A stretch of 64,000 bases of DNA from Falsirhodobacter sp051195255 (GTDB lineage: Bacteria > Pseudomonadota > Alphaproteobacteria > Rhodobacterales > Rhodobacteraceae): assembly GCF_051195255.1 (NCBI RefSeq), contig NZ_JBNJLK010000009.1:75803-139802 (forward strand), in the 5' to 3' direction. A program made the translations under genes and the position numbers. Under the pieces are notes generated by a model that did not search any database, was not told the origin of the DNA, and saw nothing but the letters and a program-made list of their open reading frames with translations. Of this stretch, positions 33,741 to 42,191 are shown piece after piece. Position 1 is the stretch's first letter; each line of letters opens with the position of its first letter.

Positions 33741-33755
33741 TTGACAACTTTGTAC
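33741..33755 (+). promoter_or_regulatory. Promoter/operator candidate for the binding-protein operon
   Basis: TTGACA at 33741-33746 and CATGTT at 33764-33769 are separated by 17 bases and form a good sigma-70-type promoter 70 bases before the binding-protein gene. The -35 is embedded in ACAA-CT-TTGT, which matches the mirror element at 33612-33626. Confidence 0.45.
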
Positions 33756-33841
33756 CCCCGGCGCATGTTCTTTCCGCAGATGGGGAGGGTCCGGAGGAGG
33801 AGCTTCATGCCCGCGTCCCGCATCGCCTTGGGAGGTTTGTG

Positions 33842-35341
33842 ATGAAGACTACGCTTGCGCTTGGCGCGCTGATGCTCGCCGCCGGACTGGCGCCCGTGCA
33901 CGCCGCCGACACCGACATCAGGATCGTTCTCAGCGAGGAACTGGACCTGATGGAGCCGTGCATGGCCACGCGGTCCAACATCGGCCGCGTGATCCTGCAG
34001 AACATCAACGAAACGCTGACGGAATACGACACGCGCGGCGGCCAGGGCGTCATCCCCCGCCTTGCGACCAGCTGGGAACAGAAGGACGATGGCGGCTGGC
34101 GTTTCCACCTGCGCGACGGGGTGACCTTCTCGGACGGGTCGACCTTCGACGCGGCGGACGTGAAGCATTCCTTCGACCGCGCGATGAGCGACCAGATCAG
34201 CTGCGAAACGCCGCGCTATTTCGGCGGCATGACGGTGGAGGCGACGGTGGTCGACGACAAGACCGTCGATTTCAGCGCCGATCCCGTGCAGCCGATCCTG
34301 CCGCTGCTGCTGTCGCTGGTCACGATCGTCCCGTCCGAAACCCCGATCGAATTCACGCGCCAGCCCGTCGGCACCGGCCCTTACGAGCTGACCGACTGGT
34401 CCCCCGGCCAGCAGATCGTTCTGACCCGCCGCGACGGCTATTGGGGCGAACAGCCCAAGGTCACCTCGGCCACCTACCTGTTCCGGACCGACCCGTCCGT
34501 CCGCGCCGCCATGGTCGCGGCGGGGGAGGCGGACCTCGCCCCCTCCATCGCAGATCTGGACGCCACGAACGAGGCGACGGATTTCAGCTACCTCAATTCT
34601 GAGACCGTCTACATCCGGCTGGATCACACGGTGGCCCCGGTCAACGACCTGCGGGTGCGCAAGGCGCTGAAGATGGCCATCGACCGCGAAGCGTTCATCG
34701 GCACCGTCATGGCCGACGGCACGCTGCTGGCCACCGCGCTGGTGCCGCCGACGACGGCGGGCTGGAACCCGGACGTGGAACCCACCGCCTATGATCCCGA
34801 AGGCGCGAAAGCCCTGCTGGAGGAAGCCCGCGCCGATGGCGTGCCGGTGGACACGCCCATCAAGCTGATCGCGCGCACCGGCAACTTCCCCGCCGTGACC
34901 GAGGTGGGCGAGGCCATCCAGCAGATGCTGACCGATGCCGGCTTCAACATCGAGCTGCAGTTCCTGGAAGTGGCGGAGCACGAGCAGTATTACTCCCGCC
35001 CGTTCCCGACCAGCGCCGGCCCCTACATGCTGATGGCGATGCATGACAACGACAAGGGCGACCCGGTCTTCACCATGTTCTTCAAGTATGACAGCGAAGG
35101 CCGCCAGTCCGGCACCCACGATCCGAAGGCCGACGAGTTGATCGCCGCCGCCTCCGCCGCCACGGGGGAGGAGCGGGCGAAGCTCTGGTCCGAACTGATG
35201 GCCTATCTGTACACCGACATCGCCGCCGACATCCCGCTGTTCCACACGGTCGGGTTCACACGGGTTGGCGAAAACCTTGACTTCAAGCCCACGATCGCCA
35301 CGAACTCGCAACTGCAACTGTCGCAGATCGGGTTCAAGTGA
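33842..35341 (+). CDS. Dipeptide/oligopeptide-type ABC solute-binding protein, no permease nearby
   Basis: Periplasmic binding protein of 499 residues (SBP_bac_5 family). A signal peptide ending VHAA/DTD is followed by the family layout: INETLTEYDTRGGQGVIPRLATSWE, FHLRDGVTFSDG, VGTGPYELTDW and LRVRKALKMAIDREA. The ATG at 33842 follows GGGAGG. The family imports peptides, nickel, opines and also oligosaccharides. No permease or ATPase gene is within the window close to it; the next genes are a lyase, a kinase and a regulator. It must work with permeases encoded elsewhere, or act as a sensor. Confidence 0.85.
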   Translation: MKTTLALGALMLAAGLAPVHAADTDIRIVLSEELDLMEPCMATRSNIGRVILQNINETLTEYDTRGGQGVIPRLATSWEQKDDGGWRFHLRDGVTFSDGSTFDAADVKHSFDRAMSDQISCETPRYFGGMTVEATVVDDKTVDFSADPVQPILPLLLSLVTIVPSETPIEFTRQPVGTGPYELTDWSPGQQIVLTRRDGYWGEQPKVTSATYLFRTDPSVRAAMVAAGEADLAPSIADLDATNEATDFSYLNSETVYIRLDHTVAPVNDLRVRKALKMAIDREAFIGTVMADGTLLATALVPPTTAGWNPDVEPTAYDPEGAKALLEEARADGVPVDTPIKLIARTGNFPAVTEVGEAIQQMLTDAGFNIELQFLEVAEHEQYYSRPFPTSAGPYMLMAMHDNDKGDPVFTMFFKYDSEGRQSGTHDPKADELIAAASAATGEERAKLWSELMAYLYTDIAADIPLFHTVGFTRVGENLDFKPTIATNSQLQLSQIGFK

Positions 35342-35396
35342 TCCACCAGATCCCGGGCGACCTCCACGCCCGGGACCCATTCCCCAAGGACATAAG

Positions 35397-36278
35397 ATGA
35401 CCCAAGACGCGTTCGTGGCCCTTGTCACCTGCTTTCATGATGACGAGACGATCAATTTCGACGCCACCCGGCGCCAGGTCCGCCGCCAGGTGGACGCCGG
35501 CAACAACATCATGTGCGCGGGCACCAATGGCGACTTCACCGCCCTGACCTTCGACGAAAAGGTCGCCCTGACCGGAGCCGTGGTGGAGGAAGTGGCCGGA
35601 CGTGCGAAGGTCATCGTGAACGCCGGAATGCCCGCCACGTATGAGACGGTGAAGCTGGCGCGCGCGTTCGACCGGCTTGGCGTGGACGGCATCGCGGTCA
35701 TCACGCCCTTCTTCATCGCCTGCACGCAGGACGGGATGGTGCGCCACTTCACCGCCGTTGCCGATGCGGTGACGACGCCCGTCTATCTTTACGACATCCC
35801 GGCCCGCACCCAGAACCACATCGAACCGGCGACAGCAAAGGCGCTGGCCGATCATCCGAACATCGCGGGCATCAAGGATTCCGGCGGCGCGCAGGAGACG
35901 CTGGAGGCCTATCTTCAGGTGGGCCGCGAAAAGCCGGCCTTTGCCGTCTATTCAGGCCCCGACCATCTGGTGCACTGGTCGCTGATGAACGGCGCGGCGG
36001 GCTGCATTTCCGGCCTTGGCAACGTCATGCCCGACGTGCTGGCCGCCATCCTGCGCGCCCACAATGCGGGCGATCACGCCGAGGCGGAGCGTCAGCAGGA
36101 GATCTTCGGCAACTTCCGCAAGGACCTTTACGCCCTTGGCTATCCGCCGGCGCTGGTGAAGCGCGCGCTGTTCCTGATCGACCCGTCGGTCGGGGCCAGC
36201 CGGCAGCCGGCGCTGCTGCCGGACGCCGAGCAGGACCGCAAGATCACCGCGATCCTGCAGAAATACGCGCTGGTCTAG
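35397..36278 (+). CDS. DapA/NanA-family Schiff-base lyase or dehydratase
   Basis: TIM-barrel aldolase/dehydratase of 293 residues. The Schiff-base lysine lies in NIAGIKDSGG, the catalytic Tyr in VYLYDIPARTQ, and the substrate carboxylate loop is GTNGDF in place of the usual GTTGE. Family members cleave or dehydrate 2-keto acids (dihydrodipicolinate synthase, N-acetylneuraminate lyase, 2-keto-3-deoxygluconate aldolase). In this operon of acid-sugar genes a catabolic 2-keto-3-deoxy-acid aldolase or dehydratase is more likely than lysine biosynthesis. It lies between the binding protein and the DUF1537 kinase. Confidence 0.8.
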   Translation: MTQDAFVALVTCFHDDETINFDATRRQVRRQVDAGNNIMCAGTNGDFTALTFDEKVALTGAVVEEVAGRAKVIVNAGMPATYETVKLARAFDRLGVDGIAVITPFFIACTQDGMVRHFTAVADAVTTPVYLYDIPARTQNHIEPATAKALADHPNIAGIKDSGGAQETLEAYLQVGREKPAFAVYSGPDHLVHWSLMNGAAGCISGLGNVMPDVLAAILRAHNAGDHAEAERQQEIFGNFRKDLYALGYPPALVKRALFLIDPSVGASRQPALLPDAEQDRKITAILQKYALV

Positions 36279-36307
36279 GGGGCGGGGCGCGGGATAAGGA
36301 CCCTCGA

Positions 36308-37312
36308 ATGCACAGCGACACGCTTCCCCTTCTGGCGATCATCGCCGACGACCTGACCGGCGCGCTGGACGCGGCCGCCCCCTTTGCGGGCCGCGGCCTG
36401 CGGGTGGAGGTGGCGCTGTCCCCCGACGCCGTTCCCGAAGCCGTGGACACGGGCGCGCAGGTGATTTCCGTCAGCACCCGTTCGCGTGAGGTGGGGGCGG
36501 AGGCCGCGCGCGCGGCGGTGAAGACGGCGCTGGCGGGGCTGCCCGCCGGGGCGCGCCTGTTCAAGAAGGTGGATTCGCGCCTGAAGGGCAACATCGCGGC
36601 GGAGCTTTCGGCCTTTCCGGACGGCCCCGCGCTGGCCGCCCCCGCCATTCCCGATCTGGGCCGCGTGGTGCAGGACGGCCGCGTGGCGGGCTTCGGCGTG
36701 GCCGATCCCATCGCCGTCGCCTCCCGCCTTGGTCGCCCCGCCGCCATTCCCGACACCGCGACCGAGGAGGAGATGCGCGCCGCATTGGCCCATGCGGGCG
36801 ACGCGCTGCTGATCGGCGCGCGGGGGCTGGCACGCGCGCTGGCCGTCCAGCTGACGGGGCAAAAGGACGAGGACGCCCCCGCGCTGGCCGGTCCGCGCGG
36901 GATGCTGATCGTGGGATCGCGCGACCCGATCACGCTGGCACAGCTGGCGGCGCTGGAGGGGGTGAGGCCGGTGCAGGCGCCGAACGGCATGATCCCCGAA
37001 ACGCCTACGGCGGACATCACCCTGATCCAGGCCACGCAAGGCGATGACAGGGTGGACGGAACCGTCGTGGCCGCCAACCTCGCCCACGGGCTGCGCGCCC
37101 TGCCGACCCCCGACACCCTGTTCCTGACCGGTGGCGCCACGGCCGAGGCGGTCCTGTCCGCCCAAGGCATCCGCACCCTGCGCCTTCTGGGCGAGGCGTT
37201 GCCCGGGCTTCCCGTGGCGCAGGCGGCCGGCATGACCATCGTCGCGAAATCCGGCGGCTTCGGGGCCGAAGACACGCTGGCCTGCGTGATCCGCATGATC
37301 CGGGAGGGGTAG
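36308..37312 (+). CDS. Four-carbon acid sugar kinase (DUF1537 family)
   Basis: ATP-dependent kinase of 334 residues. The N-terminal block LLAIIADDLTGALDAAAPFA, the FKKVDSRLKGNI motif and the C-terminal KSGGFGAEDTL nucleotide-binding segment define the family. Characterised members (OtnK, DtnK, LtnK) phosphorylate 3-keto-tetronate, D-threonate or similar acids in pathways that use PdxA2 or aldolases. At 334 residues it is clearly shorter than the usual 400-430, with shortening in the middle and C-terminal domain, so specificity may differ. Its stop is two bases from the GntR start. Confidence 0.85.
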   Translation: MHSDTLPLLAIIADDLTGALDAAAPFAGRGLRVEVALSPDAVPEAVDTGAQVISVSTRSREVGAEAARAAVKTALAGLPAGARLFKKVDSRLKGNIAAELSAFPDGPALAAPAIPDLGRVVQDGRVAGFGVADPIAVASRLGRPAAIPDTATEEEMRAALAHAGDALLIGARGLARALAVQLTGQKDEDAPALAGPRGMLIVGSRDPITLAQLAALEGVRPVQAPNGMIPETPTADITLIQATQGDDRVDGTVVAANLAHGLRALPTPDTLFLTGGATAEAVLSAQGIRTLRLLGEALPGLPVAQAAGMTIVAKSGGFGAEDTLACVIRMIREG

Positions 37313-37313
37313 G

Positions 37314-38027
37314 ATGCAACTCGCACCGCAATCGGGCCGCAAGAGCCTTGCCGAACTCGTTTTTGACCGGATGCAGAAAGCGATCAAGTCCGGCGCCTAC
37401 CAGGCCGACGAACGCCTGCCGACGGAGCATGAGCTGGCGGCGGAGTTCGAAGTTTCCCGCCCCGTGGTGCGCGAGGCTTTGCGCCGGCTGCGCGATCAGG
37501 GGCTGATCTATTCGCGGCAGGGCGCGGGCAGCTTCGTGCGCGCCATCGGGCTGAAGCAACCCTTGGGCTTCGGAGCGTTGGAAAACGTGGCCGACCTGCT
37601 GAACTGCTACGAATTCCGCATCACGATGGAGCCGGAGGCCACCGCCTGCGCCGCCTTGCGTCACGAGCCGGCTGATCTGGCCCCACTGGCCGCGGCGTTG
37701 GACCTGATGCGCGACGCGACGAATCGCCAGTCCCATCGCGCGGACGCGGACTTCCAATTCCACCTTGCCATCGCGCACCTGTCAGGCAACCCCTATTTCG
37801 CCACCGCGATGGAGGCGCTGGAGGATCATATCGCCGCCGGGATGCGCTTCCACGGCGCTTCTATCAAACGCGAAACCAGCGGCCTGTCGCAGGTATTTCT
37901 GGAGCATTCGGAGATCTTCGCCGCCATCCGCGACCGTGACGCCGACGCGGCGCGCCGCCTGATGCGCGCCCACCTGATCGGATCGCAGGATCGCGTCTTC
38001 GGGAAGCGGACGCCGGCGCGGGGTTAA
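37314..38027 (+). CDS. GntR-family regulator (FadR/FCD subfamily)
   Basis: Regulator of 237 residues. The winged helix-turn-helix LPTEHELAAEFEVSRPVVREALRRLRDQGLI is followed by the all-helical FCD domain with metal-ligand-like residues (FQFHLAIAHLSGNPYF, EHSEIFAAIRDRDADAARRLMRAHL). Such proteins sense sugar acids or hydroxy acids. It is the last gene of the binding protein-lyase-kinase operon. Its stop overlaps the stop of the convergent KDG kinase. It is the best candidate to control both acid-sugar operons and the kinase through the palindromes at 33612-33755 and 38966-38976. Confidence 0.88.
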   Translation: MQLAPQSGRKSLAELVFDRMQKAIKSGAYQADERLPTEHELAAEFEVSRPVVREALRRLRDQGLIYSRQGAGSFVRAIGLKQPLGFGALENVADLLNCYEFRITMEPEATACAALRHEPADLAPLAAALDLMRDATNRQSHRADADFQFHLAIAHLSGNPYFATAMEALEDHIAAGMRFHGASIKRETSGLSQVFLEHSEIFAAIRDRDADAARRLMRAHLIGSQDRVFGKRTPARG

Positions 38028-38935
38028 AGCCCTTCCAGCTCCTCGGGCGGGATCAGCGCACCGCGATGGCCCACCACCTTCATCGCGACGGCATGGCCGC
38101 GCCGGGCGGCCTCCTCGGCCGACGCACCGGTCAGCCGGGCCGCCAGATAGCCGCCGTTGAAGCTGTCGCCCGCGCCGGTCGTGTCCACCGGCGTCACGCG
38201 GTCCATCGCGGGCAGGGGGCGCAGGTCGTCGCCAAGGGCCAGCGCCATGTCGGCCCCGCCATTCTTCACCAGCACCTCGGCCGCGCCAAGATTGCGATAG
38301 CGGCGGGCGGTCGCGTCCGGATCGGCATCCCCGAACCACGTCGCTTCATCATCATGCGAGGGGAGGGCGATGTCGGCCAGCCGCGCGGCTTCGGTCGTGG
38401 CGGCGCACATCGCATCCGTGGACGCCCAAAGACGCGGGCGCAGGTTCGGATCGAACACGATCCGCGCCCCTTCCGTGCGGCGCTTCGCCAGCGCCGCGAA
38501 CAGCGTGGCCCGCGCCGTGTCCGTCAGGATCCCGATCGTGATGCCGGAGAAATAGATCACGTCCGCATCGGCAACACCGGCCGCCAGCCGCTCCGCGTCA
38601 TCGGCCAGCGTTCGCGCGGCCGCCGTGTCGCGCCAATAGGTGAAGCTTCGTTCGCCGTCCTTCAGGTCGATCATGTAAAGCCCCGGCACGCACGCCGGAT
38701 GGCGTTGGACGCGCGAGGTGTCGATCCCGCCGTCTTCCATGAACCGCAGCATCCGGTCGGACAAAGGGTCCGTGCCCACGGCGCTCAGATAGCCTACCTG
38801 CCAGTCCGTCGGCAGCAGGGCGCGCAGATACCAGGCCGTGTTCAGCGTGTCGCCGGCAAAGCCGGTGCGAAAGACGCCCGCCTCCTCCGTCCCGGACAGT
38901 TCGACCATGCATTCGCCGATGGACAGCAGCTTCAT
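38024..38935 (-). CDS. kdgK: 2-keto-3-deoxygluconate kinase (PfkB family)
   Basis: Ribokinase-fold sugar kinase of 303 residues. The N terminus MKLLSIGECMVELS, the GDTLNTAWYLR loop, RIVFDPNLRPRLW and the catalytic anion-hole motif DTTGAGDSFNGGYLA fit KdgK, which phosphorylates 2-keto-3-deoxygluconate to KDPG for Entner-Doudoroff cleavage. The ATG at 38935 is nine bases from GGAGG; the ATG at 38941 is too close. It converges with gntR, sharing TTAA as overlapping stop codons. It links the acid-sugar cluster to central metabolism. Confidence 0.85.
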   Translation of the reverse strand: MKLLSIGECMVELSGTEEAGVFRTGFAGDTLNTAWYLRALLPTDWQVGYLSAVGTDPLSDRMLRFMEDGGIDTSRVQRHPACVPGLYMIDLKDGERSFTYWRDTAAARTLADDAERLAAGVADADVIYFSGITIGILTDTARATLFAALAKRRTEGARIVFDPNLRPRLWASTDAMCAATTEAARLADIALPSHDDEATWFGDADPDATARRYRNLGAAEVLVKNGGADMALALGDDLRPLPAMDRVTPVDTTGAGDSFNGGYLAARLTGASAEEAARRGHAVAMKVVGHRGALIPPEELEGL

Positions 38936-38965
38936 CCTCATCCCCCTCCCAGAGCCTTGGCAACG

Positions 38966-38976
38966 TTGTCGGACAA
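38966..38976. promoter_or_regulatory. Candidate GntR/FadR operator upstream of kdgK
   Basis: TTGTCGGACAA is a perfect 11-base palindrome and fits the FadR-subfamily consensus TNGTNNNACNA. It is 30 bases before the kdgK start, and a FadR-type regulator gene lies at the other end of kdgK. Confidence 0.5.
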
Positions 38977-39106
38977 GCCTGCGCCCAAGACAAGGCGAAG
39001 ATGCGGGGGGAACCACCTTCCTTGTCCTGCGGTTCGGTTTCCATCGGCACACGCGAAAGGTAGACAGCATGTTCCCCATGATCGCACAGCGCCCGCGGTG
39101 GCGCGC

Positions 39107-40288
39107 ATGATCCCGCCCCGTCTTCACGCGGCCCTCGACGCGGCCTCGGTCGTGGCGCTGGCGGTGGCGCCGTCGGTGCTGCCCATGTCGTCCGCCACGA
39201 AGCGCAACCTGCGTCTGACGGCGCTTGGCCTTGCGGCCTACAGCCTTGTCACCCGCTATGACGGGCGGCACGCGGGCGGGCTGAACCTGAACGAACATCG
39301 CGTTCTGGATGCGGCGCAGGGCATGGCTTTCTTCCTTGCCGCCGCGATGCAGGACAGCCCCGCCCTGCGCGGCGCGATGGGCGGCTATGGGGCGCTGTGC
39401 CTTGGGGCGGCGGCATTGACCGCGCCGCTGGCCGCGCCGGGCGTGGCGCTGCCACCGCTGGCGCTGACCGGCGTGAAGATGGACCGCGTGACCGAGGTGG
39501 CAGCGGATCTGGCCTATCTGCGGACCGGCATCGTCAACGTCGCCTTCCTTGGCCACCCGGATCAGGGCGACTGGGTTCTGGTCGATGCGGGCCTGCCGGG
39601 CTGCGCCTCTGCCATCCTGACGGCGGCGCAGGATCGTTTCGGCGGGCGGCCCCCGGTGGCGATCCTGCTGACGCACGCGCATTTCGACCATGTGGGCGCG
39701 TTGCAGACGCTGGCCGACCATTGGGACGTGCCCGTCTACGCCCATCCGCTGGAACGCCCGCATCTGGACGGCGACGCCTCCTATCCCCCCGCCGCGCCCG
39801 AGGTGGGGGGCGGCACGATGGCCACCCTGTCGCCCTTGTTCCCGCGCGGCCCCGTGCGGCTGCGGGCGCGGGTGCGGGACCTGCCGGCGGACGGCACCCT
39901 GCCGATGCTGGACGAGTGGAGCTGGCTGCACACGCCCGGTCATACCCCCGGCCACGTGTCGTTCTGGAAGGAACGGACGCGCGTGCTGGTGGCGGGCGAC
40001 GCCTTCACCACCACGCAACAAGAGTCCCTGCGCGACGCCGTGGCGCAGAAGCCGGAACTGCACGGCCCCCCCGCCTATTTCACCTCCGACTGGGCGGCGG
40101 CCGAAGCCTCGGTCCGCAAGCTGGCGGATCTGGAGCCGGACGTGATCGTGACGGGCCATGGTCCGGCGGGGGCCGGGATGCGGTTCCGCTCCGCCCTGCA
40201 CCAGTTGGCGAACGGCTTTGCGCGGATCGGGCTGCCGCCCGCCAGCCGCTATCTGGGCCAGCCGGCCGAACCGGCACGTCTTCGGTGA
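39107..40288 (+). CDS. Metallo-beta-lactamase-fold hydrolase with hydrophobic N-terminal domain
   Basis: Protein of 393 residues. The first 125 residues hold several hydrophobic segments (AASVVALAVAPSVLPM, LRLTALGLAAYSLV, AAQGMAFFLAAAM, GALCLGAAALTAPL), perhaps a membrane anchor. A complete metallo-beta-lactamase domain follows: LTHAHFDHVGAL, TPGHTPGHVSFW, VAGDAF and VTGHGPAG supply the two-metal site. The function within this wide family (thioesterase, lactonase, glyoxalase) is not clear. The start at 39107 lacks a strong Shine-Dalgarno; a GTG nine bases earlier is possible. Divergent from kdgK. Confidence 0.75.
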   Translation: MIPPRLHAALDAASVVALAVAPSVLPMSSATKRNLRLTALGLAAYSLVTRYDGRHAGGLNLNEHRVLDAAQGMAFFLAAAMQDSPALRGAMGGYGALCLGAAALTAPLAAPGVALPPLALTGVKMDRVTEVAADLAYLRTGIVNVAFLGHPDQGDWVLVDAGLPGCASAILTAAQDRFGGRPPVAILLTHAHFDHVGALQTLADHWDVPVYAHPLERPHLDGDASYPPAAPEVGGGTMATLSPLFPRGPVRLRARVRDLPADGTLPMLDEWSWLHTPGHTPGHVSFWKERTRVLVAGDAFTTTQQESLRDAVAQKPELHGPPAYFTSDWAAAEASVRKLADLEPDVIVTGHGPAGAGMRFRSALHQLANGFARIGLPPASRYLGQPAEPARLR

Positions 40289-40293
40289 CCGGA

Positions 40294-40325
40294 CAAAGGC
40301 CGCGGGTTCCGCGGCCTTTGTTCTT
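40294..40325. terminator. Bidirectional terminator
   Basis: CAAAGGCCGCGG (40294-40305) pairs perfectly with CCGCGGCCTTTG (40309-40320) around GTT, followed by TTCTT. It lies between the convergent hydrolase and malQ genes and can serve both. Confidence 0.8.
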
Positions 40326-42109
40326 CAGGCTTTCGAACGTTCCGCGCGCAGGGCGCGGGTGGTGGCGTCGAACAGCGGGAAGGCGGCCATCTCCTCCAGC
40401 GGGACGCCCAGCTTCAGGCGCCAGTTCGGGTATTCGTCCAGCGTGCTGGGCACGTTGACGGGCTTCGTCTCTCCCACCAGATCCTCCAGCCGCGCGGCGA
40501 ACAGAAGGGACGGCGTGCGGGCCATATGGCGATGCACGGCCACCACGAGCTCCTCCGGCGCGGGGCCGGGGGCGACCTTGTCGCGGGTCACAAGGCCCGA
40601 TGCCGCCAGATCCCCCAGCAGTTCGCGCCGTTCGGTCGTGCGGGACGCCGCCTGCTCCTCCGCCGCCTCGGCGCTGATCAGGTCGTGCGAGGCGCGCAGC
40701 GCGATATCGTCGCCCATCCACCACCCCTGGAAGGTCGGCAGGTCATGCGTGGACAGGCAGGCCAGCGCCAGCGCCGGATAGTCGGGCGGGGGGATGTAGC
40801 CATCCTCGGTCCGTTCGAAGAAGAAGATGCGATAGGACAGGATCCCCGTCTCCTCCATCACGTCGCGGAAGCCGGGGGGGACGTTGCCCAGATCCTCCCC
40901 GATCACGAGGGTGCGGTTCTTGTTCGACGCCTCGGCCAGCGCGGTCAGCATGTCGCCGATGGGATAGCGGACATAGGTGCCTTCGGCCGGACCGGCGCCG
41001 TCGGGGATCAGGAACAGCTGCCACAGGCCCATCGCATGATCGATCCGCAGGGCGCCCGCCTGCTGCGTCGCCTGTTCCATCAACCCGCGATAGGGTGCGG
41101 CGCGGCTTTCGGCCATCCGCAGCGCCGACAAGGGGGCCAGACCCCAGTCCTGCCCGTATTCGTTGAAGTAATCCGGCGGCGCCCCGATCCGGACCGAGGA
41201 CATCACATCCGGATCGCCCCAGCTGCCCGACCCGTCCGCCGCTTCCCCCACGGCAAAATCGAGGTAAAGCCCGATGTCCATTCCCGCCGCATCGCAGGTG
41301 GCGCGGGCGGCGGCCAGTTGGCGGTCGGTTTCCTGCTGCAGCCACCGGTGGAAGGCGATGTCGGCGGCGTGATCGCGGGCAAAGCCGGCCACGGCGGGAC
41401 CGGCGACGTCATGGTATTCGGCGGGCCAGGCCTGCCAACCGGCGCCGTGGCCTTGGGCGGCCATGGCGGCCGACAGCGCCTCGAACAGGGCGTGGCGGTC
41501 CAGATCGGCGCGGCCCTGCGCGTGGAAGTCCGGCGGCACATCAGGGCGGCCCGCCCCTTCCCAGATCGTGCGCAGCGCCTGCATCTTCAGGGCGGTCACG
41601 GCGGGGTAATCGACCAGATCGGTGTCCCGCAAGGCGGCCAGCGCGGCCATGTCCACCATGTCGGGGCGGAAGCCCGCGACGTGGTCCACCGCGATGTAGA
41701 TCGGGTTCAGGAACCGCCGGTTCGAGGGGGAGAAGGGGCTGCGGCGCGACGGGTCCGACAGGAACAGCGCGTGCAGCGGGTTCAACCCGATGAAATCCGC
41801 CCCCGCCGCGCCCAGAAGGCCGGCCAGCACCTCCAGATCCGCGAAATCGCCGATGCCCCAGTTCCGCGCCGAACGGATCTGGTACAGCTGCAACGCCACG
41901 CCCCAGACGCGCCGCCCGTCCGCCGGAAGATGGCAGCGGACGCCCCCAGGGGCGCGCAGTTCGTGCGGATGGTCCAGCGCCGGGGTGTCGCCGAAGGCCT
42001 TCACCAAGGCCTCCAGCGTCTGGCGCGGCGCGGTGTGGACGGTGCCGCCCATCCCCTCGTATTCCGGCTGGATGCCGAAGCTGCGCGCGCGTGTTTCCAG
42101 ACTGTCCAT
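40325..42109 (-). CDS. malQ: 4-alpha-glucanotransferase
   Basis: GH77 amylomaltase of 594 residues that transfers alpha-1,4-glucan chains and releases glucose. Family motifs include WGVALQLYQIRSARNWGIGDF, the nucleophile region ALRIDHAMGLWQLF, the acid/base VIGEDLGNVPPGFRDVM, and STHDLPTFQGWW. The start at 42109 follows GGTGGG. It is transcribed alone, away from the glg/tre operon at 56-63 kb, and would process the linear maltodextrins of that glucan pathway. The N-terminal extension of large enterobacterial MalQ is reduced here. Confidence 0.9.
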   Translation of the reverse strand: MDSLETRARSFGIQPEYEGMGGTVHTAPRQTLEALVKAFGDTPALDHPHELRAPGGVRCHLPADGRRVWGVALQLYQIRSARNWGIGDFADLEVLAGLLGAAGADFIGLNPLHALFLSDPSRRSPFSPSNRRFLNPIYIAVDHVAGFRPDMVDMAALAALRDTDLVDYPAVTALKMQALRTIWEGAGRPDVPPDFHAQGRADLDRHALFEALSAAMAAQGHGAGWQAWPAEYHDVAGPAVAGFARDHAADIAFHRWLQQETDRQLAAARATCDAAGMDIGLYLDFAVGEAADGSGSWGDPDVMSSVRIGAPPDYFNEYGQDWGLAPLSALRMAESRAAPYRGLMEQATQQAGALRIDHAMGLWQLFLIPDGAGPAEGTYVRYPIGDMLTALAEASNKNRTLVIGEDLGNVPPGFRDVMEETGILSYRIFFFERTEDGYIPPPDYPALALACLSTHDLPTFQGWWMGDDIALRASHDLISAEAAEEQAASRTTERRELLGDLAASGLVTRDKVAPGPAPEELVVAVHRHMARTPSLLFAARLEDLVGETKPVNVPSTLDEYPNWRLKLGVPLEEMAAFPLFDATTRALRAERSKA

Positions 42110-42191
42110 TCGCCCACCGTTCTTGCCATGGCGGACCTGTTCCGCCCCGTTGGCAACGTGCCGGATCCGCGCGTTGTTCCGGGGGCCCGCG

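Noticed and set aside
35397..36278. Lysine-biosynthetic DapA.
   Set aside because: The substrate loop is GTNGDF rather than GTTGE and the gene lies in a catabolic operon; a catabolic lyase or dehydratase is more likely.
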